NCBI RefSeq assembly: GCF_002321025.1 | Contig: NZ_DCLL01000053.1 | Location: 1-64,000 of the forward strand | Reading direction: 5' to 3' | DNA length: 64,000 nucleotides | Source: Acinetobacter lwoffii | GTDB taxonomy: Bacteria; Pseudomonadota; Gammaproteobacteria; Pseudomonadales; Moraxellaceae | In this document: positions 17,701-26,609 of the stretch, piece by piece | Numbering within the stretch: position 1 is the first letter of the stretch | Layout of the letters: every line of letters starts with the position of its first letter | Made by a program: the position numbers and the translations under genes | Notes under the pieces: model-generated | Databases searched by the model: none | What the model saw: the letters and a program-made list of their open reading frames with translations, nothing else | Told to the model about the DNA's origin: nothing

Positions 17701-19347
17701 TTAACTGACTCGCTTCATCTCTTGAAGTTTGGCAACTTCCTGCTGTTTGAGTAAATTACGCTGAATCTTGCCACTCGATGTTTTAGGCAAAGATGTCACA
17801 AACTCAATTTCTTTCGGATAGGCATGTTTGGACAATCTTGAACGTACATAACTTTGCAGTTTTAACATTAAATCCTCAGTAGCCGGATAAGCCGATTTAA
17901 GCACCACAAAGGCTTTCACAATTTCTGTCCGTTCTGGATCTGGTTTACCGACGACTGCAGATTCAAGCACTTCTTCACATTCCAGCAAGGTACTTTCCAC
18001 ATCAAAAGGCCCTACACGATAGCCCGAAGTTGTAATGACATCGTCCGCACGCCCAATAAAATCAATACCGCCATATTCATTCAGTTTTACAGTGTCACCG
18101 GTTAAATAATACTGCCCGACAAAAGACTTTCGATTATGACCGGCATAGCCTTTAAACCACATCAAGGGTGAAGCCGAACAGTCAATTGCCAAGATTCCAA
18201 TCCCGCCTTTTTCGACTTCCTGATGTTCTGCGTTCAATACCGCAAAGCGATGCCCCGGAATCGCAAATCCAGCTGAACCCACTTTTTTATGATGCTCCAA
18301 GCCATGATGATTGGCGATCACCATACCGAGTTCAGTCTGTCCATATTGATCATAAATATTCACATTTAAATCATGATTGAACCACTGGATCACTTCAGGC
18401 GTAAGCGGTTCACCTGCACTACTGACCACACGCAAATGCGAACTGATGCCTGCATCAAATTTTTCTTTAAAGCCAAAGAACATCCGGAATGCAGTTGGCG
18501 AGCCAGTCAGGTTACTGACTTTATATTTCTCAATGATATGTACAGCATTATCGACGCTAAATCCACGTTCATCCATAATGATGCTATGACCTAAACTGAG
18601 CGGGCCCGCAATGCCATAATATAGTCCATAGGCCCAACCTGGGTCGGCCAGATTCCAGAAGGAATCTTCTTCTCGCAGATCTACGGCGTGCAGCATATAG
18701 CCTTTAAAGGCCAACAACGCTTTTAAAGGTACAGGAACCGATTTTGCCAAGCCTGTGGTGCCTGAAGTAAACATCATCAGAAAAATATCATTAAATTGGC
18801 CACTCACTGGCTCAAACTCTTCTGACTGCTGCTTTAACTCGGTCCAAAAGTCAGCATCCGGATAATGATCTGCCACTGCCTGATGTACGGTCAGAATATT
18901 TGGAATATTCAGATCATGCAGTTTCAAGCGCTGCTCTTGATCGGTGACAATCAGTTGAGTAGCGGCTGTACTCATACGATGCTCAATTGCTTTACTTTCA
19001 AAGGCAGTGAACAAAGGCTGATAGATAGCACCGATCCGCCAGGTGGCCAAAATAGTAATTAAGAGTGCAGGTGTTCTTGGCAGTAGTCCAGCTATACAAT
19101 CTCCTGCTTTTAAACCCAGAGAATGCATATAATTGGCCAGCTGTCCTGAAGCAGTTGCCAATTGTTCAAATGTCCACTGCTCTGTTTGACCATTTTTGCC
19201 TTCCCAGATCAGTGCGGTTCGGTTTTGGCCAAGGTAACGTCCACAACATTCAGTATAGGCATTGATGGACTCTGCATTTCCAGCCAGATGTTCCTGAACC
19301 ATATTTTCAAAATTGAAATCAACATATGCTTGTTCTAGTGTCTTCAT
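17701..19347 (-). CDS. Acyl-CoA synthetase (AMP-forming)
   Basis: A 548-residue ANL-superfamily ligase that adenylates a carboxylic acid and forms its CoA thioester. Motifs are all present: P-loop MFTSGTTGLAKSVPVP, the YDQYGQTELG motif, the hinge/Asp region YLTGDTVKLNEYGGIDFIGR, and the C-terminal catalytic Lys in LPKTSSGKIQR. The protein resembles acetyl-/medium-chain synthetases. I choose ATG 19347 because GAGG lies 8 nt upstream; a longer frame to 19437 has no support. The next genes on this strand encode an acyl-CoA dehydrogenase and an SDR, so substrate is probably a short or branched acid activated for beta-oxidation. Exact substrate is unknown. Confidence 0.88.
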   Translation of the reverse strand: MKTLEQAYVDFNFENMVQEHLAGNAESINAYTECCGRYLGQNRTALIWEGKNGQTEQWTFEQLATASGQLANYMHSLGLKAGDCIAGLLPRTPALLITILATWRIGAIYQPLFTAFESKAIEHRMSTAATQLIVTDQEQRLKLHDLNIPNILTVHQAVADHYPDADFWTELKQQSEEFEPVSGQFNDIFLMMFTSGTTGLAKSVPVPLKALLAFKGYMLHAVDLREEDSFWNLADPGWAYGLYYGIAGPLSLGHSIIMDERGFSVDNAVHIIEKYKVSNLTGSPTAFRMFFGFKEKFDAGISSHLRVVSSAGEPLTPEVIQWFNHDLNVNIYDQYGQTELGMVIANHHGLEHHKKVGSAGFAIPGHRFAVLNAEHQEVEKGGIGILAIDCSASPLMWFKGYAGHNRKSFVGQYYLTGDTVKLNEYGGIDFIGRADDVITTSGYRVGPFDVESTLLECEEVLESAVVGKPDPERTEIVKAFVVLKSAYPATEDLMLKLQSYVRSRLSKHAYPKEIEFVTSLPKTSSGKIQRNLLKQQEVAKLQEMKRVS

Positions 19348-19614
19348 GACGACAACCTCTATCCTGTTGTATTTTTCAGGCGACCTTGCCTGAGTGTGTC
19401 CACTTATCGTTGTTGTTCCTGCTGATTCCATCAGCATAGTTTCTTCACATCTAATTCATGCCTGATGACTAAGACATGAATCATGCTGCTTTATTTATCT
19501 TCTGCGTACTGTCTGTCTTTAGCTAATCAGGGTTGCTTGATCCTGGCAATTTCCATATCCATCAACCGAAATGCCAGATTTGAATATCGACCAAAATCTA
19601 TTTTTTAATCAAAA

Positions 19615-20751
19615 TCAACGTTGACAGACTTCACGCGCAATCACCAAACGTTGAATATCCGATGCACCTTCATAAATTTGGCTCACGCGCACATCACGGT
19701 AAATACGCTCTACTGGAAAATCAGAGACATAACCGTAGCCACCATGAATCTGAATCGCATCGGAACAGACCCGTTCTGCAATGGTTGATGCAAACAGTTT
19801 TGCCATTGAGGCTTCTTTTAAGCAGGCTAAACCAGCATCTTTTAAAGTTGCCGCATGCAAGGTCAGCTGACGTGCCGCTTCAATTTGTGTCGCCATATCT
19901 GCCAGCCTGAAAGCCACTGCCTGATGCTGCACAATTTCTACACCAAAGGCTTTACGTTCATTGGCATATTCCACCGCTGCATCCAGCGCAGCCCGAGCCA
20001 TCCCGACTGATTGTGCTGCAATACCAATACGACCAGATTCAAGATTGGACAAGGCAATTTTGTAGCCTTCACCTTCCTGACCCAGCAGGTTTTCCACCGG
20101 AATCCGGCAGTTATCCAGAACAATCGTCGCGGTATCGGAACAATGCTGACCCATTTTCTCCTCTAGGCGTGACACGATATAACCCGGTGCATCGGTCGGT
20201 ACCAGAAAACATGAAATGCCTTTTTTCCCTGCCGATTTATCAGTCACAGCAAAGACTAATGCGATCTGTGCATGTTTGCCCGTGGTAATAAACTGCTTGG
20301 TGCCATTAAGCACCCATTCATCGCCATCACGTTCGGCCCTACATTCTAAAGAACTGGCATCTGAACCGGCCTGAGGTTCTGTCAAGCAGAAACAACCGAG
20401 CCATTCACCAGTGGCCAGTTTAGTTAAATACTGCTGTTTCTGTGCTTCGGTGCCATAACGCTGGGTAATCCCACAAGGCAAAGAGTTCTGCACACTGATA
20501 ATGGTCGAAATTGCGCCATCTCCTGCGGCAATTTCCTCTAGCGCCAAAACCAATGATACATAATCCAGACCTGCACCACCCCATTCTTCAGCCACTGTCA
20601 TACCCAATGCACCAAGCTCACCAAGCTCTTTAAGTTCTTGTGCTGGGAATTGTGCAGTTTTGTCGCGTAGGGCCGCTGTCGGTTTCAGTTTCTGCTGCGA
20701 ATAATTGCGCATCATGTCCTGAATCATTTTTTGTTCGTCATTTAAAATCAT
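19615..20751 (-). CDS. Acyl-CoA dehydrogenase
   Basis: A 378-residue FAD-dependent acyl-CoA dehydrogenase introducing the alpha-beta double bond. It shows the FAD/substrate signature CFCLTEPQAGSDASS, WVLNGTKQFITTG, the C-terminal DAIQIHGGYGYVSDFPVERIYRD-type region, and the catalytic Glu as E361 (IYEGASDIQR), the position used in short- and branched-chain enzymes. No signal peptide; soluble tetramer expected. The gene is 267 nt upstream of the CoA ligase and 247 nt downstream of the SDR, all on one strand, suggesting shared regulation rather than tight coupling. Confidence 0.92.
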   Translation of the reverse strand: MILNDEQKMIQDMMRNYSQQKLKPTAALRDKTAQFPAQELKELGELGALGMTVAEEWGGAGLDYVSLVLALEEIAAGDGAISTIISVQNSLPCGITQRYGTEAQKQQYLTKLATGEWLGCFCLTEPQAGSDASSLECRAERDGDEWVLNGTKQFITTGKHAQIALVFAVTDKSAGKKGISCFLVPTDAPGYIVSRLEEKMGQHCSDTATIVLDNCRIPVENLLGQEGEGYKIALSNLESGRIGIAAQSVGMARAALDAAVEYANERKAFGVEIVQHQAVAFRLADMATQIEAARQLTLHAATLKDAGLACLKEASMAKLFASTIAERVCSDAIQIHGGYGYVSDFPVERIYRDVRVSQIYEGASDIQRLVIAREVCQR

Positions 20752-20824
20752 TGAACTTCCCTTTCTATATCTATTTTATTTACTTCAAGCTTTTTACTAT
20801 TGAGATCGTTGGCACGTCGGATAA

Positions 20825-20916
20825 GGCGGCATGGATGTCGCCTGCGAAACTGAGATACAGGGATGTATCTTCAGTTTCGCAAAGGATTTTTGTTTCTTTT
20901 GATCCTTCAAAAGAAA
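20825..20916. repeat. Array of three adjacent hairpins
   Basis: Three hairpins lie nearly end to end: GGCGGCAT with ATGTCGCC (20825-20842, one G-T pair); GCGAAACTGAGATAC with its complement (20844-20880, one bulged T); and TTTCTTTTGA with TCAAAAGAAA (20893-20916, perfect 10 bp). It occupies the spacer between the SDR and acyl-CoA dehydrogenase genes. I think this resembles interspersed sequence in Acinetobacter genomes, but that is memory rather than a search. Confidence 0.65.
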
Positions 20917-20998
20917 ATGCATGCTTGAGCAAATTCATTTAAATTCAATGAGAAATTTACAGATGTGCAAATCATCATGTCCTATATAAATCGAAGAC

Positions 20999-21769
20999 TT
21001 ATTTAGGCTGCATACGGATTGCGCCATCCAGACGAATGACCTCACCATTTAAATAACTATTTTCAAAAATATGTCCCACCAGCTGGGCAAATTCCTGTGG
21101 TTTTGCCAGACGTGGTGGAAACGGCACCATTTGCCCCAAAGCATCCTGGACATTTTGCGGCATGCCTTTCAGCATCGGAGTTTCCATAATGCCCGGCGCG
21201 ATGGTCATGACACGGATCGCTTCACGAGCCAGTTCACGTGCCAAAGGTAAAGTCATTGCGACGACTGCACCTTTGGATGCCGCATAGGCAGTCTGACCAA
21301 TTTGACCGTCATAAGCGGCAACTGAAGCAGTATTCACAATCACGCCACGTTCTTCTTCACCCGATTGCAACTCATATTTTGCAATTAAAGCCGCCGCATG
21401 ACGCAACATATTAAAAGTACCATTTACATTAATATTGAGCACTTTTTGAAACATGGCTAATTCATGGATGCCGTTACGACCCAATACTTTGGCAGACGGT
21501 GCAATCCCGGCACAGTTGATCAAGCCATTCAGTTGACCATACGTGCTTTCAACATGAGCGAAGAAACTTTCAATGGCTTGTTCATCGGTAACATCGAGCT
21601 GTACAAACTCAGACTGTGCACCCAGTTGCTGCTGTAGTACTTCACCCTGCTCCTGATTCATATCGACCAGAATCACTTTGGCACCGTGTTCAACCAGATG
21701 AGTCGCTGTGGCTGCACCCAAACCTGAGGCACCACCGGTGATCACAATAACTTTTCCCTGAATGTTCAT
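20999..21769 (-). CDS. SDR oxidoreductase, 3-hydroxyacyl-CoA dehydrogenase type-2-like
   Basis: A 256-residue classical short-chain dehydrogenase. The nucleotide site TGGASGLG is at 11-18 and D36 favours NAD(H). NCAG is at about 85-88, and the catalytic triad is S149, Y162, K166 (TAYAASKG). Sequence features such as RGVIVNTASVAAYDGQIGQ, MTIAPGIMETPML and the C-terminal LDGAIRMQPK are those of the HSD17B10/type-2 3-hydroxyacyl-CoA dehydrogenase branch, which oxidises 3-hydroxyacyl-CoA including branched substrates. It fits the adjacent dehydrogenase and CoA ligase as the third step of the same pathway. It is the first gene of the cluster and divergent from an AraC regulator. Confidence 0.88.
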   Translation of the reverse strand: MNIQGKVIVITGGASGLGAATATHLVEHGAKVILVDMNQEQGEVLQQQLGAQSEFVQLDVTDEQAIESFFAHVESTYGQLNGLINCAGIAPSAKVLGRNGIHELAMFQKVLNINVNGTFNMLRHAAALIAKYELQSGEEERGVIVNTASVAAYDGQIGQTAYAASKGAVVAMTLPLARELAREAIRVMTIAPGIMETPMLKGMPQNVQDALGQMVPFPPRLAKPQEFAQLVGHIFENSYLNGEVIRLDGAIRMQPK

Positions 21770-21907
21770 GTTTATTTCCTAGCGATTTTTCTATTTCAGA
21801 TACGACTTAATATGCAGAGTAAACAGAGTTTTTATTCTGTACAATTTCCAAATATTGCATCTTGCATGATGTATTTGGACAATGAAAACAAGGATGTCAG
21901 ACTGAAT

Positions 21908-22930
21908 ATGCATAAGCCTGCACTGGAATATAGCAAAGGCACCATCTCGATTGACCTGGTGAACGAAGCATTGCTGGATGCCAAACGGCTGCAATTTGAT
22001 ATCTCTGACATTCTAAAAAAAGTCAATATCCCAGCAGAAGTATTGAATGCTCCCAAGGCACGCGTATCCGTTAGCCAATTTGCCCAGTTATGGACTGTGC
22101 TTGCAGACAGCATGAATGACGAATTTTTTGGTATGGACAGCCATGCCATGCGTCGTGGTAGTTTTAAATTACTTTCGAAAATGGTCATGCAGGCAGATAC
22201 ACTGGAAAAAGCGCTGCAACATATTTTGCAATTTCTCAACCTGGTTTTGGACGATCTGCAAAGCACGCTCATGGTTGAGGAACACTATGCCTATATCGTG
22301 ATTTATGATCTACAACAGACTAAACGCATGTTTAGTTATGCGACTTATCTGATGCTGATTCATACCCTGATCTGCTGGTTAAGTGGACAACGGATTTTGC
22401 TTAATCAGATTCAATTGAAATGTGCAGCACCCCTAGATGATTTTGATTACAAAGTCCGTTTTTGTGAACAGATTGAATATCAGGCCAGCGAAAATTACGT
22501 GCAATTTGATGCCAGCTATCTGCAATTGCCGATTAAACAGGATGCTCAGTCCTGGTATCAGTTTATTCAGCAAACCCCACAAAATTTATTGGTGCGTTTT
22601 AAAAACCCCTATGCCTTGAGCACCCAGATTCGCCGTCAATTACTGCAAGTTTCACCGGCAGAATGGCTGGAACTGAATGAACTGGCCTTAAAAATGAATA
22701 TGTCTGAAGCGACCATGCAACGGCGTTTAAAAAGTGAAGGTGTCAGCTATCAACAGTTAAAAAATGAGATACGCCGGGATACCGCCATTGAATTGCTGAC
22801 CCGTACTGAACAAAGTTTACAAGAGATTAGCGATCAGCTTAATTTTCAGGAATCCAGTGCATTTCATCGTGCATTCAAAAAGTGGACTGGCGTCAGTCCA
22901 GGCGCATATCGACAAAATAACATTAGATAA
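21908..22930 (+). CDS. AraC-family transcriptional regulator (Arabinose_bd N-terminal domain)
   Basis: A regulator with an N-terminal effector domain of the PF12625 type (about residues 10-190) and a C-terminal AraC double helix-turn-helix (about 235-335). Helix pieces are LALKMNMSEATMQRRLKSEG, then QEISDQLNFQESSAFHRAF, KKWTGVSPGAYR. This architecture is shared by OruR and similar regulators of catabolic genes. I prefer Met at 21908 (340 residues), because the longer frame from 21812 leaves only 42 bp to the divergent SDR gene and has no ribosome binding site. AAGGA lies 13 nt before 21908, a rather long gap. It probably controls the acyl-CoA cluster on the opposite strand. Confidence 0.82.
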   Translation: MHKPALEYSKGTISIDLVNEALLDAKRLQFDISDILKKVNIPAEVLNAPKARVSVSQFAQLWTVLADSMNDEFFGMDSHAMRRGSFKLLSKMVMQADTLEKALQHILQFLNLVLDDLQSTLMVEEHYAYIVIYDLQQTKRMFSYATYLMLIHTLICWLSGQRILLNQIQLKCAAPLDDFDYKVRFCEQIEYQASENYVQFDASYLQLPIKQDAQSWYQFIQQTPQNLLVRFKNPYALSTQIRRQLLQVSPAEWLELNELALKMNMSEATMQRRLKSEGVSYQQLKNEIRRDTAIELLTRTEQSLQEISDQLNFQESSAFHRAFKKWTGVSPGAYRQNNIR

Positions 22931-23158
22931 TTTATATAAACTTAGACTTCAAAGATATTACCGAAAAATACTTAGATTCTAAGCATTTATTTTTATTATG
23001 ATTATATATTTCAAGCCCTAAAACATATATTAGCAGAACTACACAGTCACCCAGAAAGCTTTGCAATTCACCCGGAAATAGATTATTTTTCATTCAATTT
23101 ATAGCACTTTTGCTATTGGCTGTACTCTCCATTTTCCTTTCTAGTTGAAGGTATCTCC

Positions 23159-23512
23159 ATGTTAAAGATGACTGATGTGCTTGGGCAAAATCTTGTCCAA
23201 AACTTCTCTAAAGCTTTATTTTTTTCGACTGATCTAATTACAGAACAGTTGAATCAAGGGATTTTAAATGCATCGGATGCAGAACTGAAAGATGCAATTT
23301 TGCACTTCTTTAACCAGGTAGATGCTGTGGAAGCAGCTCAGGCCCTTGAAATTCCGGCAGAACGTATCAACGAGTTACAACAAGGTATTGCCTTGAAAGA
23401 TGAAAGATCTCTGGCAGACACTTTGAAAGTTGTGGCACTTTGTCTGGCAATGGAAACAGGTAGCCTAGATCAGGTAGAAGTCTATGACTGTCTACAAGAC
23501 TATCCAATGTAA
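23159..23512 (+). CDS. Hypothetical protein, 117 residues
   Basis: A small acidic, all-helical-looking soluble protein with no signal peptide. It starts MLKMTDVLGQNLVQNFSKAL and contains regularly spaced hydrophobic residues suggesting a helical bundle (DAELKDAILHFFNQVDAVEA). GAAGG lies 7 nt before the ATG, and a good terminator follows the stop. I do not recognise the family. Its neighbours (AraC gene on the same strand, prmC convergent) give no hint of function. Confidence 0.7.
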   Translation: MLKMTDVLGQNLVQNFSKALFFSTDLITEQLNQGILNASDAELKDAILHFFNQVDAVEAAQALEIPAERINELQQGIALKDERSLADTLKVVALCLAMETGSLDQVEVYDCLQDYPM

Positions 23513-23533
23513 TTCTTTTTTAAGTATTCCTCG

Positions 23534-23563
23534 AAAGCGGTGCTCTGGCATCGCTTTTTTGTT
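23534..23563 (+). terminator. Terminator after the 117-residue ORF
   Basis: AAAGCGGTGC pairs with GCATCGCTTT (one G-T) around TCTG, followed by T6. Confidence 0.85.
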
Positions 23564-23643
23564 TTTAGTTATACTGCGTTGGCGTGATGTCATTAAGAAT
23601 ACTTAAAGTTTCAGAGGCAGCTGGGAATTTATAAAAACTTGAA

Positions 23644-23674
23644 TTAAAAAGCGACCATACCGGGCGCTTTTTAA
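23644..23674 (-). terminator. Terminator after prmC
   Basis: TTAAAAAGCG and CGCTTTTTAA form a 10-bp stem with an 11-nt loop, 22 nt past the prmC stop on the minus strand. Confidence 0.8.
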
Positions 23675-23695
23675 TAAAGAAAGATAGATTACAGA

Positions 23696-24514
23696 TTAAT
23701 GTGGCCACTGCGCCAAAGTCACACGATCATTACCGCCATAATCTTTAACCGTGCGGACTTGCTTATAACCCGCTTGTTTAAATAGATGTTGTACGGCGTC
23801 TGCCTGATCATAACCATGCTCAAGCACCACCCAACCATTGACAGTCAAATACTTCTTGGCTTGCAGAATAATCATTTCAATATCGGCCAGACCCTTTTTA
23901 TCTGCCACCAGCGCACGTTCCGGCTCAGTCGCCAGATTCTGCATATGCGCATCATTAGCGTCGATATAAGGTGGATTCGATACAATGGCGTCAAAGAATT
24001 GACGACCAAATGGTTTCAACCATGAGCCCAGAACGAATTCTACATTCTCAATATCATGTTGTTCCGCATTATACTTCGCAACCTCAAGCGTAGGCTCGTA
24101 GATATCGGAAGCCATTACTGTCCAGTTGGAACGCTCAGATGCCAGCGATAAGGCGATCGCACCAGTACCTGTACCCAAATCCACCACACAGGCATCTTCA
24201 GGCAGGTCCAATTTCAACACGGTCTCAACCAGCACTTCAGTATCCGGACGTGGCACCAAGGTATCTTTAGTCACTTTGAGGTCCAAAGTCCAGAATGGCT
24301 GTGAACCAGTGACATAAGCCAAAGGCTCGCCAGCAGCAATACGCGCCAACCCGTCTTTATACGCCTGTTCCTGTTCCAGCGTTAACTCCTGATCCTTTTT
24401 CATTAGTAGATCAAATGAATCAATCTTGGTGATGTGTTCCAGTAACCAGGCATTTTCCTGACGTTCATAACTTTCAGCTTCACCGCGTAAAGCCAGGGCT
24501 TGTAAAATATTCAT
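23696..24514 (-). CDS. prmC: Peptide chain release factor N5-glutamine methyltransferase (PrmC)
   Basis: PrmC methylates the Gln of the GGQ motif in release factors 1 and 2, raising termination efficiency. The 272-residue protein has an N-terminal helical domain, the SAM-binding VDLGTGTGAI (111-120) and the catalytic/substrate motif NPPY (180-183), which holds the target glutamine amide. The upstream LVPRPDTEVLVE segment is typical of PrmC. Its start codon overlaps the prfA stop by one base (TAATG), so it is translationally coupled to its own substrate's gene, the usual arrangement. Confidence 0.96.
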   Translation of the reverse strand: MNILQALALRGEAESYERQENAWLLEHITKIDSFDLLMKKDQELTLEQEQAYKDGLARIAAGEPLAYVTGSQPFWTLDLKVTKDTLVPRPDTEVLVETVLKLDLPEDACVVDLGTGTGAIALSLASERSNWTVMASDIYEPTLEVAKYNAEQHDIENVEFVLGSWLKPFGRQFFDAIVSNPPYIDANDAHMQNLATEPERALVADKKGLADIEMIILQAKKYLTVNGWVVLEHGYDQADAVQHLFKQAGYKQVRTVKDYGGNDRVTLAQWPH

Positions 24515-25602
24515 TATCCACCATTCTGCTGTGCAAGCATGGCCAACTGATCCGCCTGATATTCGCGGTGCAGGCTGTCCAGCAATTCGGTCAAATCACC
24601 TTCCATCACGGCATCCAGCTTGTATAAAGTCAGGTTAATGCGGTGATCGGTCATACGACCTTGCGGATAGTTATAAGTACGGATACGTTCCGAACGATCA
24701 CCCGATCCCACCAGGTCACGACGCATTTCCGAGGTTGCTGCATCTGCTGCTGCACGTTTGGCATTTTCCAAACGTGATACCAGCAGTGCCATCGCTTTGG
24801 CCTTGTTCTTATGCTGTGAACGCTCTTCCTGACATTCCACCACTGTGCCAGTTGGAATATGAGTAATACGTACTGCAGAATCGGTTTTGTTAACGTGCTG
24901 ACCGCCTGCACCTGAAGCACGATACGTATCAATCCGCAAATCGGATGAATTGATTTCGACCGAGGTATCAACATCAATTTCAGGAAGAATCGCAACGGTA
25001 CAAGCAGAAGTATGCACTCGGCCTTGTGATTCGGTCGCCGGTACACGCTGTACACGATGCGCACCACTTTCAAATTTTAGACGACCGTAAACACCGTCAC
25101 CATTAATCAGGCAGATGACTTCTTTATAGCCGCCATGTTCGCCTTCATTTTCAGAAAGGATTTCAATACGCCAGCCTTGGTTTTCCGCATATTTACTATA
25201 CATACGGAATAAATCGCCAGAGAAAATCGCTGCTTCATCACCACCGGTTCCGGCACGAATCTCCAGATAAGCCGAGTTAGCATCATTCGGATCTTTCGGA
25301 ATCATCAAGATGTTCAGGTCTGCTTCAAGCGATTCAATTAAAGCTTTATTCTCTTTAATTTCTTCCTGCGCCATTTCCTTAAAGTCCGGATCTGACAGCA
25401 TGGCCTGAGCTGTTTCAATGTCTTCTTCAGCCTGTCTGTACTTGGTCCAGACATTGGTGATTTCTGTTAAGTCATTATGCTCACGTGACAATTGACGGAA
25501 GCGCTTATTATCAGAAATGACTTCTACATCAGCCAGTAATGCGGTCAATTCTTCATGGCGGTCAGAGAGTTGGTCTAATCGTAAACGTAACGATTCTTTC
25601 AT
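24514..25602 (-). CDS. prfA: Peptide chain release factor 1
   Basis: RF1 recognises UAA and UAG stop codons and triggers peptide release on the ribosome. In this 362-residue protein the anticodon-like PxT tripeptide is P188-A189-T190 (RVPATESQGRVH) and the catalytic GGQ is 233-235 (ASGAGGQHVNKTDSAVRI), all in the expected places. PAT, not SPF, marks it as RF1 rather than RF2. There is no frameshift site, as expected for RF1. It is first gene of the prfA-prmC operon. Confidence 0.97.
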   Translation of the reverse strand: MKESLRLRLDQLSDRHEELTALLADVEVISDNKRFRQLSREHNDLTEITNVWTKYRQAEEDIETAQAMLSDPDFKEMAQEEIKENKALIESLEADLNILMIPKDPNDANSAYLEIRAGTGGDEAAIFSGDLFRMYSKYAENQGWRIEILSENEGEHGGYKEVICLINGDGVYGRLKFESGAHRVQRVPATESQGRVHTSACTVAILPEIDVDTSVEINSSDLRIDTYRASGAGGQHVNKTDSAVRITHIPTGTVVECQEERSQHKNKAKAMALLVSRLENAKRAAADAATSEMRRDLVGSGDRSERIRTYNYPQGRMTDHRINLTLYKLDAVMEGDLTELLDSLHREYQADQLAMLAQQNGG

Positions 25603-25947
25603 TTTCTAAAAAATCTCAAACATAGGCTGGGACTAAAAACCGATTTAGCACAGCGAAATCAAAAAATTGCGCCTAGTTTAACGACTCTGGCTTCTAATGA
25701 ACATCATTATTGAGTAAGTCCGCGTTGCTATCATTCGTGCTCTACAGCATTTGTTAACAAATATGATTAAAAACAGTGGAATTGCTTTTTTTATAGTCGA
25801 TCTTATTCTTATTTCTTGCCGATTTTACAATTCGCCAAATAAAGCAGGGAATTATGAAGAAACATCTTCATATTGTTTTGGGCATGATTTGTTACATTTT
25901 CCGCATCGAAATAACTACAGTCCTGTGGATGGACACGGAGTGATGAC
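25603..25947. other. Divergent intergenic region, 345 bp
   Basis: The region separates prfA (leftward) from the first glycine-zipper gene (rightward) and should hold both promoters. No ORF with a ribosome binding site, no terminator and no strong repeat was seen. Confidence 0.4.
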
Positions 25948-26364
25948 ATGAAACTCAACGCACTTTTAATGAGTACAGTTTTAGCTGCTGGTTCAATGAT
26001 GACCGTAAACGCACATGCCGACAGTACAGCGCGTGTTGCAGCAGCAAGTGCTTTAGGTAGTGTTGCAGGTACAGCATTAGGTAAAAACATGGGCGGTAAC
26101 ACCGGCGCAACCATTGGTGCTGCTTTAGGTGGTGCTGGCGGTGCAGCAGTTGCAAGCAGCAAAAAAAACCGGACTGAATCTGCCATTGGTGGTGCCCTAG
26201 GTGGCGGTGCAGGTTATACCGTAGGTAAAAATATGGGCGGTACTAACGGCGGTTATATCGGTTCAGCTTTAGGTGCTGCCGGTGGTGCTGCACTAGGTAA
26301 CAAGATTGCCAAAGATAAAGCAGCTGAAAAACGCTCTAAACACTGGAAAAAACGTTACCGTTAA
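25948..26364 (+). CDS. Secreted glycine-zipper protein, first of a pair
   Basis: A 138-residue exported protein. A signal peptide covers about residues 1-25 (MKLNALLMSTVLAAGSMMTV, then NAHADS). The mature part is Gly/Ala-rich with repeated small-xxx-small spacing (GKNMGGNTGATIGAALGGAG, and again GKNMGGTNGGYIGSALGAAG), the glycine-zipper pattern of membrane-inserting outer-membrane-associated proteins. A basic tail ends KHWKKRYR. GGAG lies 7 nt before the ATG. The gene is a paralogue of the next one, so the pair arose by tandem duplication. The exact role is unknown; related proteins are envelope-stress or OM-associated. Confidence 0.85.
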   Translation: MKLNALLMSTVLAAGSMMTVNAHADSTARVAAASALGSVAGTALGKNMGGNTGATIGAALGGAGGAAVASSKKNRTESAIGGALGGGAGYTVGKNMGGTNGGYIGSALGAAGGAALGNKIAKDKAAEKRSKHWKKRYR

Positions 26365-26406
26365 TTTGTGCTCAGGCTGTTTAGACCAGACGCTACATTT
26401 AACATG

Positions 26407-26434
26407 AAAAGCACCTTTTGGTGCTTTTTTTATT
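26407..26434 (+). terminator. Terminator after the first glycine-zipper gene
   Basis: AAAAGCACC pairs with GGTGCTTTT around TTTT, followed by more T. It separates the two paralogues into two transcripts. Confidence 0.85.
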
Positions 26435-26609
26435 ACTGTTTCATAAGATGAAATTTCAAGTAATACATGGAATTATCCTGTCCACATCATGAATCAATTA
26501 AGGAGATAAAAATCACAATTCGCCAACATTGCCTCCATGCTGTTTGGCGCTTGCTAGATTAAATTTATCTCATCAACAAAATATAGCTAGATATATAAAA
26601 GGTGTCCTC

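Noticed and set aside
21812..21907. Longer start for the AraC regulator
   Set aside because: Leaves only 42 bp to the divergent SDR gene, has no ribosome binding site, and the extra residues do not look like the family N-terminus.
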